64,000 bases of DNA from Sphingopyxis sp. (GCA_016463225.1 JAEMRT010000003.1:70073-134072); one strand, 5' to 3'. Numbered from the stretch's first letter, positions 7,851 through 17,407 are shown. Notes: generated by a model from the letters alone, not told the origin. Program-made: numbers and translations.

Positions 7851-9179
7851 ATGTCGCTTCTGTCGCAACGTCGCCCCTTCGTGCTGCTCGAGGATCTCGA
7901 GAGAGGGAAGGCCCGGTTGTTCGAGGGGCCGCGGCGATCGATCAGCGCGGCCGCCGAGAGCGAAGTCGCTCCCGCGCTCCGGCAAGCCGACGCGCTTGCA
8001 GCGACGGGGCACGCTATCGCGGGCTGGATCGGTTATGAAGCCGGCTATGCGCTTGAGGCGCGGCTCGGCGGCCGCGCCGATGCTGCACGAGACAATCGCC
8101 TTCTCGCGCTTTTCGCCTTCGATGGCTGCATTGAATTGGACCTTTGCGAGGTAGACGGCTGGCTCGTGAGCCAGATTGAGGGGGCGGGCGAACTCAGCGC
8201 ACTTCAGCCGGGTATCTCGTTCGATCAATATTCCGAAGCGTTCGGCCAGGTGAAGGAGGCGATCCTGGCAGGTGACATCTATCAGGCAAACCTGACCTTT
8301 CCGCTATACGCCGCCTGGCGGGGTGATCCGATCGCGATCTATCGCGCCATACGTCCCGAGGCCAACGCAGGGTATGCCGCGCTGATATTCGACGGCGTCG
8401 ATTGGCTGCTGAGTTTTTCGCCCGAACTCTTTTTCGAGCTCGACGGCCGCGAGATTCGCGCAAGACCGATGAAGGGGACACGCCCCCGAGGAACCGATGC
8501 GGAAAGCGATCGGCGAAATGCCGACGACCTAGCGTCGAGCGCCAAGGACCGCGCCGAAAACCTCATGATCGTCGATCTGATGCGCAACGATCTTTCGCGG
8601 ATCGGCGTTCCGGGAAGCGTCCGTGTGGACTCGCTTTTCCGGATCGAAACCTATCCTACGGTCTTTCAAATGACGACGGGTGTGTCGGCAACGCTCAGCG
8701 GGCGGCCTTCGCTTGAGCACATGCTGGGTTCGCTTTTTCCCTGCGGTTCAATCACCGGTGCGCCGAAGATCCGGGCGATGGAGGTCATCCGTGATGTGGA
8801 GCGTTGGGTACGTGGCCCCTATTGTGGTGCTATCGGCGAGCTGCGTGTCGATCGAAACGGTACGGACGCCGATGAGCGCGCCTACGCTCGGTTCAACGTT
8901 GCAATCCGGACCCTCCGGCTTTCCACGGATGCATCGGGGCAAGGCGGTCGTGCCGAATTTGGGATTGGGTCGGCGGTGGTCGCGGACTCAGAGCTTCACG
9001 ACGAATGGAAGGAATGCCTGCTTAAAGCGAAGTTCGTCGAACGCGGCGCAGCAAATCTCGCCGTAGGCGGGAAGAAGACGGTAGAGAATATTGGTCTCGC
9101 ACGCGCCCACTCGGCCAATTCGGCGAATTGCCGGCACGCCCGGTCGACGAGGCCCGCGAGACAAACCAGGGCAAACTGA
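7851..9179 (+). CDS. pabB: Aminodeoxychorismate synthase component I (p-aminobenzoate synthesis)
   Basis: A chorismate-binding enzyme that aminates chorismate to 4-amino-4-deoxychorismate, the first dedicated step to the pABA part of folate. Residues about 130-400 show the chorismate-binding core: AGDIYQANLTFPL, RPMKGTRPRG, ENLMIVDLMRNDLSRIG and GSITGAPKIRAMEVI. In many alphaproteobacteria PabB is fused to a PabC-like lyase. Here the sequence loses similarity after about residue 410 (KAKFVERG) and ends in a 35-40 residue low-complexity tail, so the PabC domain is absent or cut off by a frameshift. It starts 5 bases after the thiolase stop and is followed by folC, suggesting a folate-supply pair inside a catabolic locus. 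Confidence 0.88.
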   Translation: MSLLSQRRPFVLLEDLERGKARLFEGPRRSISAAAESEVAPALRQADALAATGHAIAGWIGYEAGYALEARLGGRADAARDNRLLALFAFDGCIELDLCEVDGWLVSQIEGAGELSALQPGISFDQYSEAFGQVKEAILAGDIYQANLTFPLYAAWRGDPIAIYRAIRPEANAGYAALIFDGVDWLLSFSPELFFELDGREIRARPMKGTRPRGTDAESDRRNADDLASSAKDRAENLMIVDLMRNDLSRIGVPGSVRVDSLFRIETYPTVFQMTTGVSATLSGRPSLEHMLGSLFPCGSITGAPKIRAMEVIRDVERWVRGPYCGAIGELRVDRNGTDADERAYARFNVAIRTLRLSTDASGQGGRAEFGIGSAVVADSELHDEWKECLLKAKFVERGAANLAVGGKKTVENIGLARAHSANSANCRHARSTRPARQTRAN

Positions 9180-9281
9180 CGAATTCGGTACGATCAAATC
9201 CGTCGGGCGGAATGGAGAATACTTGTCGTCGCGCCTATGGGTCAGTGTGAAGCAATAAGAATAGCCTGAGGGGATAAGTGG

Positions 9282-10607
9282 ATGCGGCCATCGGACCATG
9301 CCGTTTCCGGCGATCCGGACGTTCAGCGGCAACTCGATCGGATCAAACCGCCGCATCCGGACGACCCGCTCGGAATAGACGCCATCCGGATGCTGCTGGG
9401 GAGGCTGGGTGATCCGCAATATGCGATTCCGCCGGCGTTTCACATCGCAGGTACCAATGGAAAGGGATCGACTTGCGCCTTTCTGCGCGCGATGCTCGAG
9501 GCGGCTGGATATCGAGTGCATTCTTACTCATCCCCCCATCTGGTTCGGGTGAACGAACGCATCCGCGTCCGTGGCTCGCTGATTGGAGACGGGCTATTGG
9601 CTCAGCTGCTCGGCGAGGTACTAGACGCAAGCGAAGGGCTGGGCATTAGTTTCTTCGAGGTAATGACGGCCGCAGCCTTCCTGGCTTTCGCGCGCGAGCC
9701 GGCCGATGCGGCGATTATCGAAGTCGGTCTCGGCGGTCGTCTCGATGCGACCAATGTCATGCGTACGCCCGTGGCAACCGGCATTGCCCAGCTCGCGCTC
9801 GACCACCAGTTTTTCCTCGGCAACGATCTTTGCTCGATCGCGGCCGAAAAGGCGGGAATCGCAAAGGCGGGCGTGCCGCTGGTAACGATGGACTATCCGG
9901 GCTCCGTTGCCGATGTTGTCGGCCGCACGGCTCGATCGGCAGGTGCCGTCTGGCTACCTCGCGCGAAGAGCTGGTCGAGCCAGGTTAAGGGAGGCGTCGC
10001 TTATCGCGATGATCTTGGCAGTCTGGATCTGCCAATGCCCTCGCTTGCCGGCGTTCATCAGGCGGAAAATGCTGCGCTTGCGGTGGCGATGCTGCGGCAT
10101 CAGTCGCGGCTTCCGGTAGCCGAGCATGCGCTTTGCGCTGGAATTACCACCGCAACATGGCCCGCAAGGCTTCAGCCGCTCGGCTCCGGTCCCTTCACGA
10201 CACGCGTTCGGGCGGTCGAGGGAGAAATCTGGTTGGACGGCGGCCATAATCCCTCCGCCGGCGATATGCTGCGTCGGCATTTCTTCGAAGGGGGAATGCG
10301 ACCCCATTCGTTGACGGTCATTCTCGCTATGCTAGCCGGCAAGGATGCACAGGGTTTCATCGCGGCCGTTGCTCCCCTGATCGCTCATCTCCATGCGGTT
10401 CCGCTAGCGGGACAGCAATGTCATCCGTCGGACTACTTGGCGAAGCTTGCTGCAATCGAGGGTGTGCCCGCGACCGCGCATTCAAGTTTGGATGCGGCGA
10501 TCTCCGCGCTAGGAAGCGAAGATCGAAGACCCGGCGCGATGCTGATTGCCGGTTCTCTTCACCTTGCGGGCGAAATCTTGCAGCTCAACCAACAAGCTGC
10601 GGCCTGA
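9282..10607 (+). CDS. folC: Dihydrofolate synthase / folylpolyglutamate synthase
   Basis: A Mur-ligase-type ATP-dependent enzyme that adds glutamate to dihydropteroate and extends folylpolyglutamate chains. The P-loop FHIAGTNGKGST is near residue 55. SSPHLVRVNERIRV, the central EVGLGGRLDATN and the C-terminal LDGGHNPSAG are all FolC signatures. The 441 residues are normal for the family. It stands alone rather than beside accD and trpF-type genes, its usual setting in alphaproteobacteria, which suggests a second, accessory copy. Polyglutamylated tetrahydrofolate is the preferred cofactor of the GcvT, MetF, FolD and PurU enzymes encoded further right. Confidence 0.93.
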   Translation: MRPSDHAVSGDPDVQRQLDRIKPPHPDDPLGIDAIRMLLGRLGDPQYAIPPAFHIAGTNGKGSTCAFLRAMLEAAGYRVHSYSSPHLVRVNERIRVRGSLIGDGLLAQLLGEVLDASEGLGISFFEVMTAAAFLAFAREPADAAIIEVGLGGRLDATNVMRTPVATGIAQLALDHQFFLGNDLCSIAAEKAGIAKAGVPLVTMDYPGSVADVVGRTARSAGAVWLPRAKSWSSQVKGGVAYRDDLGSLDLPMPSLAGVHQAENAALAVAMLRHQSRLPVAEHALCAGITTATWPARLQPLGSGPFTTRVRAVEGEIWLDGGHNPSAGDMLRRHFFEGGMRPHSLTVILAMLAGKDAQGFIAAVAPLIAHLHAVPLAGQQCHPSDYLAKLAAIEGVPATAHSSLDAAISALGSEDRRPGAMLIAGSLHLAGEILQLNQQAAA

Positions 10608-10632
10608 GACGGTGCGCCGCGGCGACACCGTC
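10608..10632. terminator. Hairpin between convergent folC and Rieske ferredoxin genes
   Basis: GACGGTG and CACCGTC form a 7-base-pair stem around a self-complementary CGCCGCGGCG centre immediately after the folC stop. There is no good U-run on either strand, so it may be a weak bidirectional terminator or only an RNA-stabilising hairpin. Confidence 0.45.
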
Positions 10633-10672
10633 ATCTCCCTGGACGCCGCCCACACCGCCACATCCCTCATGC

Positions 10673-11056
10673 TTAGTCTGATTCTGGTTGTGTCGGTACA
10701 CCGGTTTTGATCCACCCGTCTTCGACGAAGACGGGCCATTTGATGAGCCTCTGCCCGACGCATGGGCCGCCGATGCAAATGCCGTCCTCGATGGTAAAAA
10801 GCGCGCCGTGCCACCTACAGGCGATGAGACTTCCGTCGGGCGAGAGATATTCATCGAGTTTATGTGCGAGCATCGCGCCGATGTGAGGGCAGCGATCGGC
10901 ATAGCCCCACACTGCGTCGTCGCGCCGGACCACAAAGCCATGAAAGCGGCCAGCGCGCATCTGGAGGACGAAGTTGCGCGCCTGCCCGTCACCGACGTCC
11001 TCTAAACGGCAAAGCTTCACATCCGCCGGCGTGGCATAGAGGCGCGCCTCGCTCAC
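10673..11056 (-). CDS. Rieske-type [2Fe-2S] ferredoxin
   Basis: A 127-residue single-domain Rieske protein. Cluster ligands are Cys56/His58 (CPHIG) and Cys80/His83 (CRWHGA), the CxH...CxxH pattern of oxygenase ferredoxins and NirD-like proteins. It has no signal or membrane segment, so it is cytoplasmic. Such proteins pass electrons to Rieske oxygenases or ring hydroxylases. No reductase gene is adjacent. It is divergent from nothing and sits on the same strand as the fumarylacetoacetase gene about 150 bases away. It might serve one of the two Rieske oxygenases of this window, but that is inference from proximity only. Confidence 0.85.
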   Translation of the reverse strand: MSEARLYATPADVKLCRLEDVGDGQARNFVLQMRAGRFHGFVVRRDDAVWGYADRCPHIGAMLAHKLDEYLSPDGSLIACRWHGALFTIEDGICIGGPCVGQRLIKWPVFVEDGWIKTGVPTQPESD

Positions 11057-11207
11057 GACTGGTCCGCGTCGGGCTGACGATCGGGGTGGGCAGCTGTGAG
11101 GGCATTTGCCGCCACACCGACTGCGACCAATGCAGGACAGATACCGAAGCCTTGTACCGAATAGGCCCCACTTGACCGCCGATAGCCGTGCAGGATGAAG
11201 TCAGCGC

Positions 11208-12509
11208 TCATTGCGCGGGCAGGACGATCGCACGGCACTGCCCAAAACCGATCGATACAAAGCCGTCTGCATGGGCCGTTGCCGTCAGTAGGATCTCGTC
11301 GCCGTCTTCGACAAAGGTTCGCGCCTCCCCGGAAGGCAGGGTAATCGGTGTCTTCCCGCCATTGCTGATCTCAAGCAGGCTGCCGTAGCCATCAATAGTA
11401 GGCGCGGATATGGTGCCAGTGCCCAGCAGATCGCCCGGGTTCAGATTGCAGCCGTTGGAGGCGTGGTGCGTCACGATCTGCGCTGCGGTCCAGTACATGT
11501 TCGATGCCGGCCCCTCGCTCAGGCGATAGGGCGCCTGACCTGTCTGCCGCATCCGGGCCGTGACGATGCTCGCGGACAGCTTGATCGCGAGCGCGCCGCT
11601 CGCTTGGTCTGCCGTGTCGAACAAGTAGGGGAGCGGCGCAGGGTCGCCTTGAGGCCGTGCGGGCTGGGCGATCCGGAATGGCGCAAGCGCCTCGGCCGTG
11701 ATGACCCAGGGTGAGATGGTGGATTGGAAGCTCTTCGCCAGAAACGGCCCGAGCGGCTGGTATTCCCATGCCTGGAAATCGCGTGCAGACCAGTCGTTGA
11801 GCAGGCAGTATCCGGCAATATGGCGGGCGGCGTCCGTCATCGCGATCGGTTCGCCCAGCGCGTTGCCTTCCCCTATCCACACCCCCAATTCCAGTTCATA
11901 GTCGAGCCGCACGGTCGGTCCCACGATCGGCGCGTCCTGCTCGGGTACCTTGCGCTGCCCCTTGGGACGCACCACCGGCACGCCGGAAGGGCGGATCGAG
12001 GAGGCGCGGCCGTGATAGCCGATCGGCACATATTTATAGTTCGGCAGCAGTGGGTTATCCGGCCTGAACAGCGCACCGACATTATTGGCATGATGAATGC
12101 CCACATAGAAGTCGGTGTAATCGCCGATCGCGGCCGGCAAATGCAAGGTGCAGGCGTCGGCTGGTTTGAGATGAGGCGTGACGGCGGCGCGGTGTCGTTC
12201 GTTGGTCAACAGCTCGAACAGGGCGCGGCGTAACGTCAATCGCTCGTCAGGCGAAAACGCCATCAACGCGTTAAGGCTGGAGCCCGCCAGCCAGCTTGCG
12301 TCGGCGTCCCGCAGGAGCCCGGCGCTCGCAGTGCCGGCGAGATCGAGAATATGGTCACCGATCGCAACGCCGATTTGCGGCCTGCCGCCACCGCGACAGA
12401 ACACACCATAAGGCAGATTCTGAACCGGAAAGTCACCATGGCCGTTGGCGCTTTCGACCCAACTGGTCGCAGCGGCATCGTGCGTATGGTCGATCTGGGG
12501 GAGGCTCAT
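11208..12509 (-). CDS. fahA: Fumarylacetoacetase
   Basis: The last enzyme of tyrosine/homogentisate breakdown, splitting fumarylacetoacetate to fumarate and acetoacetate. The 433 residues are typical. A small N-terminal SH3-like domain is followed by the FAH catalytic fold. YVGIHHANNVGALFRP carries the catalytic histidine, LDYELELGVWIG holds metal-binding glutamates, and LLNDWSARDFQAWEYQPLGP is a family signature. The neighbouring aromatic aminotransferase on the same strand supports a tyrosine or phenylpyruvate route. Homogentisate dioxygenase and HPPD are not in the window. A hydrolase for another acylpyruvate formed from a ring-cleavage product is possible. Confidence 0.93.
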   Translation of the reverse strand: MSLPQIDHTHDAAATSWVESANGHGDFPVQNLPYGVFCRGGGRPQIGVAIGDHILDLAGTASAGLLRDADASWLAGSSLNALMAFSPDERLTLRRALFELLTNERHRAAVTPHLKPADACTLHLPAAIGDYTDFYVGIHHANNVGALFRPDNPLLPNYKYVPIGYHGRASSIRPSGVPVVRPKGQRKVPEQDAPIVGPTVRLDYELELGVWIGEGNALGEPIAMTDAARHIAGYCLLNDWSARDFQAWEYQPLGPFLAKSFQSTISPWVITAEALAPFRIAQPARPQGDPAPLPYLFDTADQASGALAIKLSASIVTARMRQTGQAPYRLSEGPASNMYWTAAQIVTHHASNGCNLNPGDLLGTGTISAPTIDGYGSLLEISNGGKTPITLPSGEARTFVEDGDEILLTATAHADGFVSIGFGQCRAIVLPAQ

Positions 12510-12660
12510 TTGGCTAGCTGCGCTTTCAGAAAATCAACCAGCACGCGTCATAGTTGAGCTGGAAGAGTTGGGTTTTGAGAGACAGTGTTGGTCGACTGAC
12601 GTGACGGCTCTCGAAATTGAAAGCTATTGTGCTGGTCACGGTGGCGATCCTCTCGAGGGT

Positions 12661-13872
12661 TCAAAGATGCGGTGCGAGGCCCGCAACGAACGTCGAAATA
12701 TTTTGCAGGGTGAGGCCGGCGATATTGATGCGGCCGTTGCCGGCCATGTAGATGCCGTTGCCTTCTCGCATGGCAGCAACGGCATCCGAGCTTATTGGCA
12801 ACATCGCGAACATGCCGCGTTGCCGGGCGATGAAATCGAGGCCCACATGCGTTGAGGCGACCGCTTGCCGCAGTGCGTTGATCCGCAGCCGCATGTCGGT
12901 GAGTTCTGCGCTCCAGTCGGCGCGTAGATCGTCATGCTCGAGGATCGTGCGAACGATGGCTGCCCCGTGATCGGGCGGCATCGACCAGAGGCTGCGCGCC
13001 AGCGAGAGCATGTTCCCGCGTACAATGGCGGCCGTAGATGGGGCGTGTGCCTGCACCCAGAGTGCACCCACCCGCTCGCGATAGAGACCGAAATTCTTGT
13101 CGCAGCTATAGGCGACCATGGCGGACGGAAGCGCCGAAATCAGCGTGCGGGTGGCCGCTGCGTCTTCCTCCAGTCCGTCGCCGAGCCCCTGATAGGCGAG
13201 GTCTACGAAAGGAAGCAGACCCTTGCGTTCGCACAGGTCGACGATCGCCGCCCAATGCTCTTGCGAGAGCGCCACGCCGGACGGGTTGTGGCAACAGCCA
13301 TGCAACAGCAGGATATCGCCGGGGGCCGCTTGCTGGAGATCCTCTAGCATCGCCTCGAAATCGAGCATAGCGGTCGGCACATCGTAAAAGCGGTGCGACC
13401 GCACAGGGAGCCCGGCCTCGGTGAAAATAGGACCATGATTGGGCCAGGTAGGGGTGCCGATCCAGACCGTCGCCGCGGGCCTTGCGCGTGCGAGTAACTC
13501 TGCGCCGAGACGCAACGCCCCGGTTCCGCCCGGTGTCTGGACGCCGGTGATCCGCCCCGAACCCGCCAGCTTCTCGCCGAAGACGATTGCAGCTAGCAGA
13601 TCGGTGTAAGCGGCGTCGCCTTCCGCGCCAAGATAGGCCTTGGTCGTCTGTTCTCGCAGCAGCACCGCCTCGGCCGCTTTGACTGATCGCATGACGGGCG
13701 TAGCGCCTTCGTCGTCGCGGAAAACACCTACGCCGAGATCGATCTTGTCCGCACGGGGGTCCGCCCGGTAAAGCGCAATAAGCCCGAGAAGTGCGTCGGC
13801 GGGCTGTGCAGTCAAAGCAGCAAAAGCGTCGGGGGCGACTGGATTCCGATCGAGCTGGGCAGGCGCGGTCAT
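12661..13872 (-). CDS. Aromatic amino acid / aspartate aminotransferase (class I)
   Basis: A PLP-dependent fold-type I aminotransferase of the AspC/TyrB subgroup, 403 residues. The PLP lysine is Lys259 in SYSCDKNFGLYRERVG. LHGCCHNPSGV (asparagine facing PLP) and VDLAYQGLGDGL (aspartate and tyrosine) complete the site, and KAYLGAEGD is typical of AspC/TyrB. Placed just upstream of fumarylacetoacetase, it may convert tyrosine to 4-hydroxyphenylpyruvate. It overlaps the end of the unknown 13869-14768 gene by an ATGA, so the two are one transcription unit. Substrate choice between aspartate and aromatic amino acids is not determined. Confidence 0.9.
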   Translation of the reverse strand: MTAPAQLDRNPVAPDAFAALTAQPADALLGLIALYRADPRADKIDLGVGVFRDDEGATPVMRSVKAAEAVLLREQTTKAYLGAEGDAAYTDLLAAIVFGEKLAGSGRITGVQTPGGTGALRLGAELLARARPAATVWIGTPTWPNHGPIFTEAGLPVRSHRFYDVPTAMLDFEAMLEDLQQAAPGDILLLHGCCHNPSGVALSQEHWAAIVDLCERKGLLPFVDLAYQGLGDGLEEDAAATRTLISALPSAMVAYSCDKNFGLYRERVGALWVQAHAPSTAAIVRGNMLSLARSLWSMPPDHGAAIVRTILEHDDLRADWSAELTDMRLRINALRQAVASTHVGLDFIARQRGMFAMLPISSDAVAAMREGNGIYMAGNGRINIAGLTLQNISTFVAGLAPHL

Positions 13873-14768
13873 GCGGGCAAACTCCCCGACGCGAGAAGCG
13901 AATAGGGGCCGAGCATGTCGATCGCGGAACCTTGGTCGATCCGCCGGAATGTCTCCGTCAGGCCGCCTAGCTGCTCGGCCCGTTCGAGCCGTTGCACGGC
14001 CGCAAGTCGAAAAGTGTCGTCTTCTCGCACTTCGACCAATCGTTCCTGTGTTCTGGCAAGGCCGATGCGCGCATCCTCTTCCGCCGCCGTTCCCGCCGGG
14101 CGTGCCGGATCACTCTTGATCGTTGCGAGGGCTTTCGTAAGAAACGCCTTTGGAAAAACCGTCCGGCGATAGTCGGCCAGCGCCATCGCGTCCGACGTCG
14201 TCACGGTAACGTCGGCATCCTTCACCTTTCCATCTGCTCCATAGGCAAAGGATCGCTTGAGCCGCATGATGGCTTCCTCTTTCATCGTATAACGAAAAGG
14301 GTCGATGTCGGGTGTGCAATCCGGCACGAGCAAATGGGTTATGCCTCGACTGTTGATCGCGGCGAGCATGGCCCCGCGATCGGCGGGGACGAATACTTCC
14401 TTATAGTCCGGCCAAAAGTCGAAGGCCCAGTGATTGCCCCAGGGGCCGCCAAAGTGGAATAAATGCATATCGGGATAGACCGGCCGGCGTCGCCGCTCGC
14501 TTCCGGAAAAGTCGAAAAAGGCTGTCGCAACGAGTTGAATCAGCAGGCTCGCGCCGGTTGCGCCGAACGGACTATTGATGACGACGCCCAGCCGATCTCG
14601 CGCGTCCCAGTCGAGAATGTCGTCACGACTTGCCGGCTCTCCGGTCAATTCGATGCGAAACATCTCCTGCTTGATCTTGAAGGCGGTATGCAAGCTTCTC
14701 TTCCAGGCTGATTTAGGATGCCGACTGTCGTTCTTGCCGAATGCTCGCGCATTCTCCGCGTCCGGCAA
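13869..14768 (-). CDS. Conserved hypothetical protein of unknown function
   Basis: I do not recognise this family. The protein of up to 299 residues is soluble, with no signal peptide or membrane segment. It has an aromatic-rich central part (HLFHFGGPWGNHWAFDFWPDYKEVFVP) and an alpha-helical C-terminus rich in Arg/Glu. A segment LLVPDCTPDIDPFRYTMKEEAIMRLKR looks conserved. The frame is uninterrupted and its stop overlaps the aminotransferase start (ATGA), which supports real translation. The start is uncertain: the track start is a TTG, and an ATG at 14663 has AGGAG directly abutting it. It might act in the same amino acid pathway as the aminotransferase and fumarylacetoacetase. Confidence 0.6.
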   Translation of the reverse strand: MPDAENARAFGKNDSRHPKSAWKRSLHTAFKIKQEMFRIELTGEPASRDDILDWDARDRLGVVINSPFGATGASLLIQLVATAFFDFSGSERRRRPVYPDMHLFHFGGPWGNHWAFDFWPDYKEVFVPADRGAMLAAINSRGITHLLVPDCTPDIDPFRYTMKEEAIMRLKRSFAYGADGKVKDADVTVTTSDAMALADYRRTVFPKAFLTKALATIKSDPARPAGTAAEEDARIGLARTQERLVEVREDDTFRLAAVQRLERAEQLGGLTETFRRIDQGSAIDMLGPYSLLASGSLPA

Positions 14769-14985
14769 AGCATAATTCTGCCAAGTCGTCCTTTGGCCCT
14801 ATTTTCTCGTCCATTGTGTTGAAACACATAGGAGCGGTGCATCGATCGAGGACGAGAGGGCCGCCGCCCAATCGCATGAAATTCTTGTCCGCCCAACGCT
14901 GGCACGGCCTCGCCATCAGCTTAACGTTCAGGCTGAGGTTTTTCGCGTCCATGCCGGTGCGATTCACTATGAAAAGGGCAGCCAG

Positions 14986-17382
14986 ATGCAGACACATGCG
15001 CGCGTAGTTATCATAGGCGGGGGAGTCATCGGGTGCAGCGTGCTGTACCATCTGACCAAAAATGGCTGGAAAGACGTCGTCCTCATCGAGCGCAAGGAAC
15101 TCACCGCGGGGTCGACCTGGCATGCTGCGGGCGGCTTCCACACGGTGAACGGCAACGCCAATATCTCACGCCTGCAGGCCTATACCTGTGGAATCTACAA
15201 GGAGATCGAGGAACTTTCGGGTCAGGATGTGGGCGCCCATTATTGCGGCGGTCTTCTGGTCGCGGCGACTAAGCCTCGCTGGGAGTTCTTGCGCGCCGAA
15301 CATGCGCGCCACAAGGTGCTGGGCCTGCAATCCGAGCTTGTTGGCCCGGAAGAGATCAAGAAGATGGTCCCCATCATGGACGTCTCGGATGTCCTGGGCG
15401 CGATCTACGATCCCGTCGAGGGCTATCTCGACCCGTCCGGTGCAACGCATGCTTATGCCAAGGCCGCCCGTGCCGCAGGGGCCAAGATCCATCGTCACAC
15501 CAAGGTCGAAGGGCTCGCGCGTCTCGACAGCGGAGAATGGGAAGTCCAGACCGATAAGGGCAACATCATTGCTGAGCATGTCGTCAATGCGGCGGGGCTG
15601 TGGGCGCGCGAAGTCGGCAAGATGGTCGGGGTCGAGCTGCCCCTGATTCCCATGGAACATCATTATCTGGTCACGGAGGATATTCCGGATCTCAAGGACC
15701 TCGCGACCGAAATTCCGCAGGTGGCCGATCTCGATGGCGGTCTTTACCTGCGCCAGGAGCATAAGGGCATCCTTCTGGGGGTTTACGAAAAAAATGCGGT
15801 GCCATGGGCGGTGCCCGGAACGCCTTGGGACTATGCAGAGGATGCGCTACTCATCCCCGATCTCGAGCGGCTGGGTGATGACCTGACGCATGGCTTCGTT
15901 CGTTTCCCCGCGGTGGCGGAAGCGGGGATCAAGCGCATCATCAATGGCCCTTTCACCTTCTCTCCTGACGGCAATCCGCTGGTCGGTCCGATCGCAGGCC
16001 TGCCAGGCTATTGGGTCGCTTGCGGCTGCATGGCCGGCTTCGTCCAAGGCGGCGGCATCGGGCGTTCGCTTGCCGAATGGATTATCGACGGTCAGCCGAG
16101 CATGGACGTCTTTGGAATGGACATTGCTCGTTTCGACCCGAAACTGCCCGAGCCCAACATGATCGCGCGCGCCAAGGAGTTCTACGCGCGGCGCTTCGAC
16201 ATCCCCTATCCCAACGAAACATGGCCGGCCGGACGCCCGCTCAAGACCTCGCCACTCTATCCGGTCTTCGAGCAGAAGAAGGCGGTCTTCACCAGCACCT
16301 TCGGCATGGAAGTTCCGGCCTATTTCCCAAACTCCGACGAAGATTGGCAGGAAACGCCGACCTTTTACCGATCCAATGCCTTTTCGACCATCGGCGCCGA
16401 AGCCCGGTCGGTTCGCGAAGCGGTTGGCGTCATCGAGTTCACGGCGGTCGCAAAATATATCGTCGCCGGCACCGATGCCGAAGCCTTTCTACGCCGCCTG
16501 ATCGCATCGCCTCTGCCAGGTGCGGGGGAGAATGTGCCGGCACTGCTGCTATCGGGCAACGGCCGTATGATCGGCGATCTCAATGTCGCGAAGCTATCGG
16601 ATGGGCGATATTTCGTGACGGCGCCGACCTTCATGCAAGCCCACTATATGCGCTGGTTCGAGCAACATCGGCAGGCATTTGCCGTAACGGTCGAAAATGT
16701 CTCGGAGAATCTTGGCGGCCTTTTCGTGGTAGGACCCAAGGCGCCGGAGTTGATCGACCAGCTGACCGCTCATTACCGGTACGGCAGCGCGCTCGAGGAC
16801 GGCCAGGTGACCGAAGGCGCAGTTGGCTCCGCGCCCTGCCGGATCATCGCATCGAACCGGCTTGGGGTTCTCGGCTTCGAACTCTACACGCCGATCGTCT
16901 ATCTGTATTCGCTCTATCAGCAGATCATGGCGGTGGGCGAGGATCTGGGCGTCCGCGATGTCGGTATCCGCGCCTTCAGCTCATTGGTGATGGAATATAC
17001 GCCAGGTGTCACGCTCCGTGAGATATCGCAGGATCGCAGCGTCGCGGAATGCGGTTATGAAGCGCTGCTGGACGACAGCCGCGATGACTATATCGGGCGC
17101 GCCGGAGCGCTCGCCTCCCTGACAGAAAAACCCAAATATCGTCTGACGGGGCTGCGCGTCGAGACGGTCGATGCCGATCCAGTCGGCGAGGAACCGGTGT
17201 GGATCGGCGAACGCTATGTCGGCCAAACCAGCTCGGGCTATTATGGCCACACGGTCGGGTTTGCCATGGCCATGGCGTTTCTGGAGGAGGACGCCTTTGC
17301 GCCGGGCGCCGAACTGGAAGTGACCGTGCTTGGCGACCGTCACCGCGCGACGATCGTCGAAACGCCGTTTTTCACGGGCTGA
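14986..17382 (+). CDS. Dimethylglycine/sarcosine dehydrogenase-like flavoprotein with GcvT domain
   Basis: A two-part enzyme of 798 residues. The N-terminal DAO-type FAD domain (about 1-380) starts with VVIIGGGVIGCSVLYHL and includes ELTAGSTWHAAGGFH, where the histidine is the covalent FAD attachment site in DMGDH. The C-terminal half (about 420-795) is a GcvT/aminomethyltransferase tetrahydrofolate-binding region. Family members oxidise dimethylglycine or sarcosine and hand the methylene group to tetrahydrofolate as 5,10-methylene-THF. The ATG is preceded by AAGGG. It runs towards the TetR gene. With the GbcA-like oxygenase and soxBDAG further right it fits stepwise demethylation of a betaine. 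Other N-methylated substrates are possible. Confidence 0.9.
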   Translation: MQTHARVVIIGGGVIGCSVLYHLTKNGWKDVVLIERKELTAGSTWHAAGGFHTVNGNANISRLQAYTCGIYKEIEELSGQDVGAHYCGGLLVAATKPRWEFLRAEHARHKVLGLQSELVGPEEIKKMVPIMDVSDVLGAIYDPVEGYLDPSGATHAYAKAARAAGAKIHRHTKVEGLARLDSGEWEVQTDKGNIIAEHVVNAAGLWAREVGKMVGVELPLIPMEHHYLVTEDIPDLKDLATEIPQVADLDGGLYLRQEHKGILLGVYEKNAVPWAVPGTPWDYAEDALLIPDLERLGDDLTHGFVRFPAVAEAGIKRIINGPFTFSPDGNPLVGPIAGLPGYWVACGCMAGFVQGGGIGRSLAEWIIDGQPSMDVFGMDIARFDPKLPEPNMIARAKEFYARRFDIPYPNETWPAGRPLKTSPLYPVFEQKKAVFTSTFGMEVPAYFPNSDEDWQETPTFYRSNAFSTIGAEARSVREAVGVIEFTAVAKYIVAGTDAEAFLRRLIASPLPGAGENVPALLLSGNGRMIGDLNVAKLSDGRYFVTAPTFMQAHYMRWFEQHRQAFAVTVENVSENLGGLFVVGPKAPELIDQLTAHYRYGSALEDGQVTEGAVGSAPCRIIASNRLGVLGFELYTPIVYLYSLYQQIMAVGEDLGVRDVGIRAFSSLVMEYTPGVTLREISQDRSVAECGYEALLDDSRDDYIGRAGALASLTEKPKYRLTGLRVETVDADPVGEEPVWIGERYVGQTSSGYYGHTVGFAMAMAFLEEDAFAPGAELEVTVLGDRHRATIVETPFFTG

Positions 17383-17407
17383 CTACCGGTGGCGGCGGAC
17401 CCGACAA

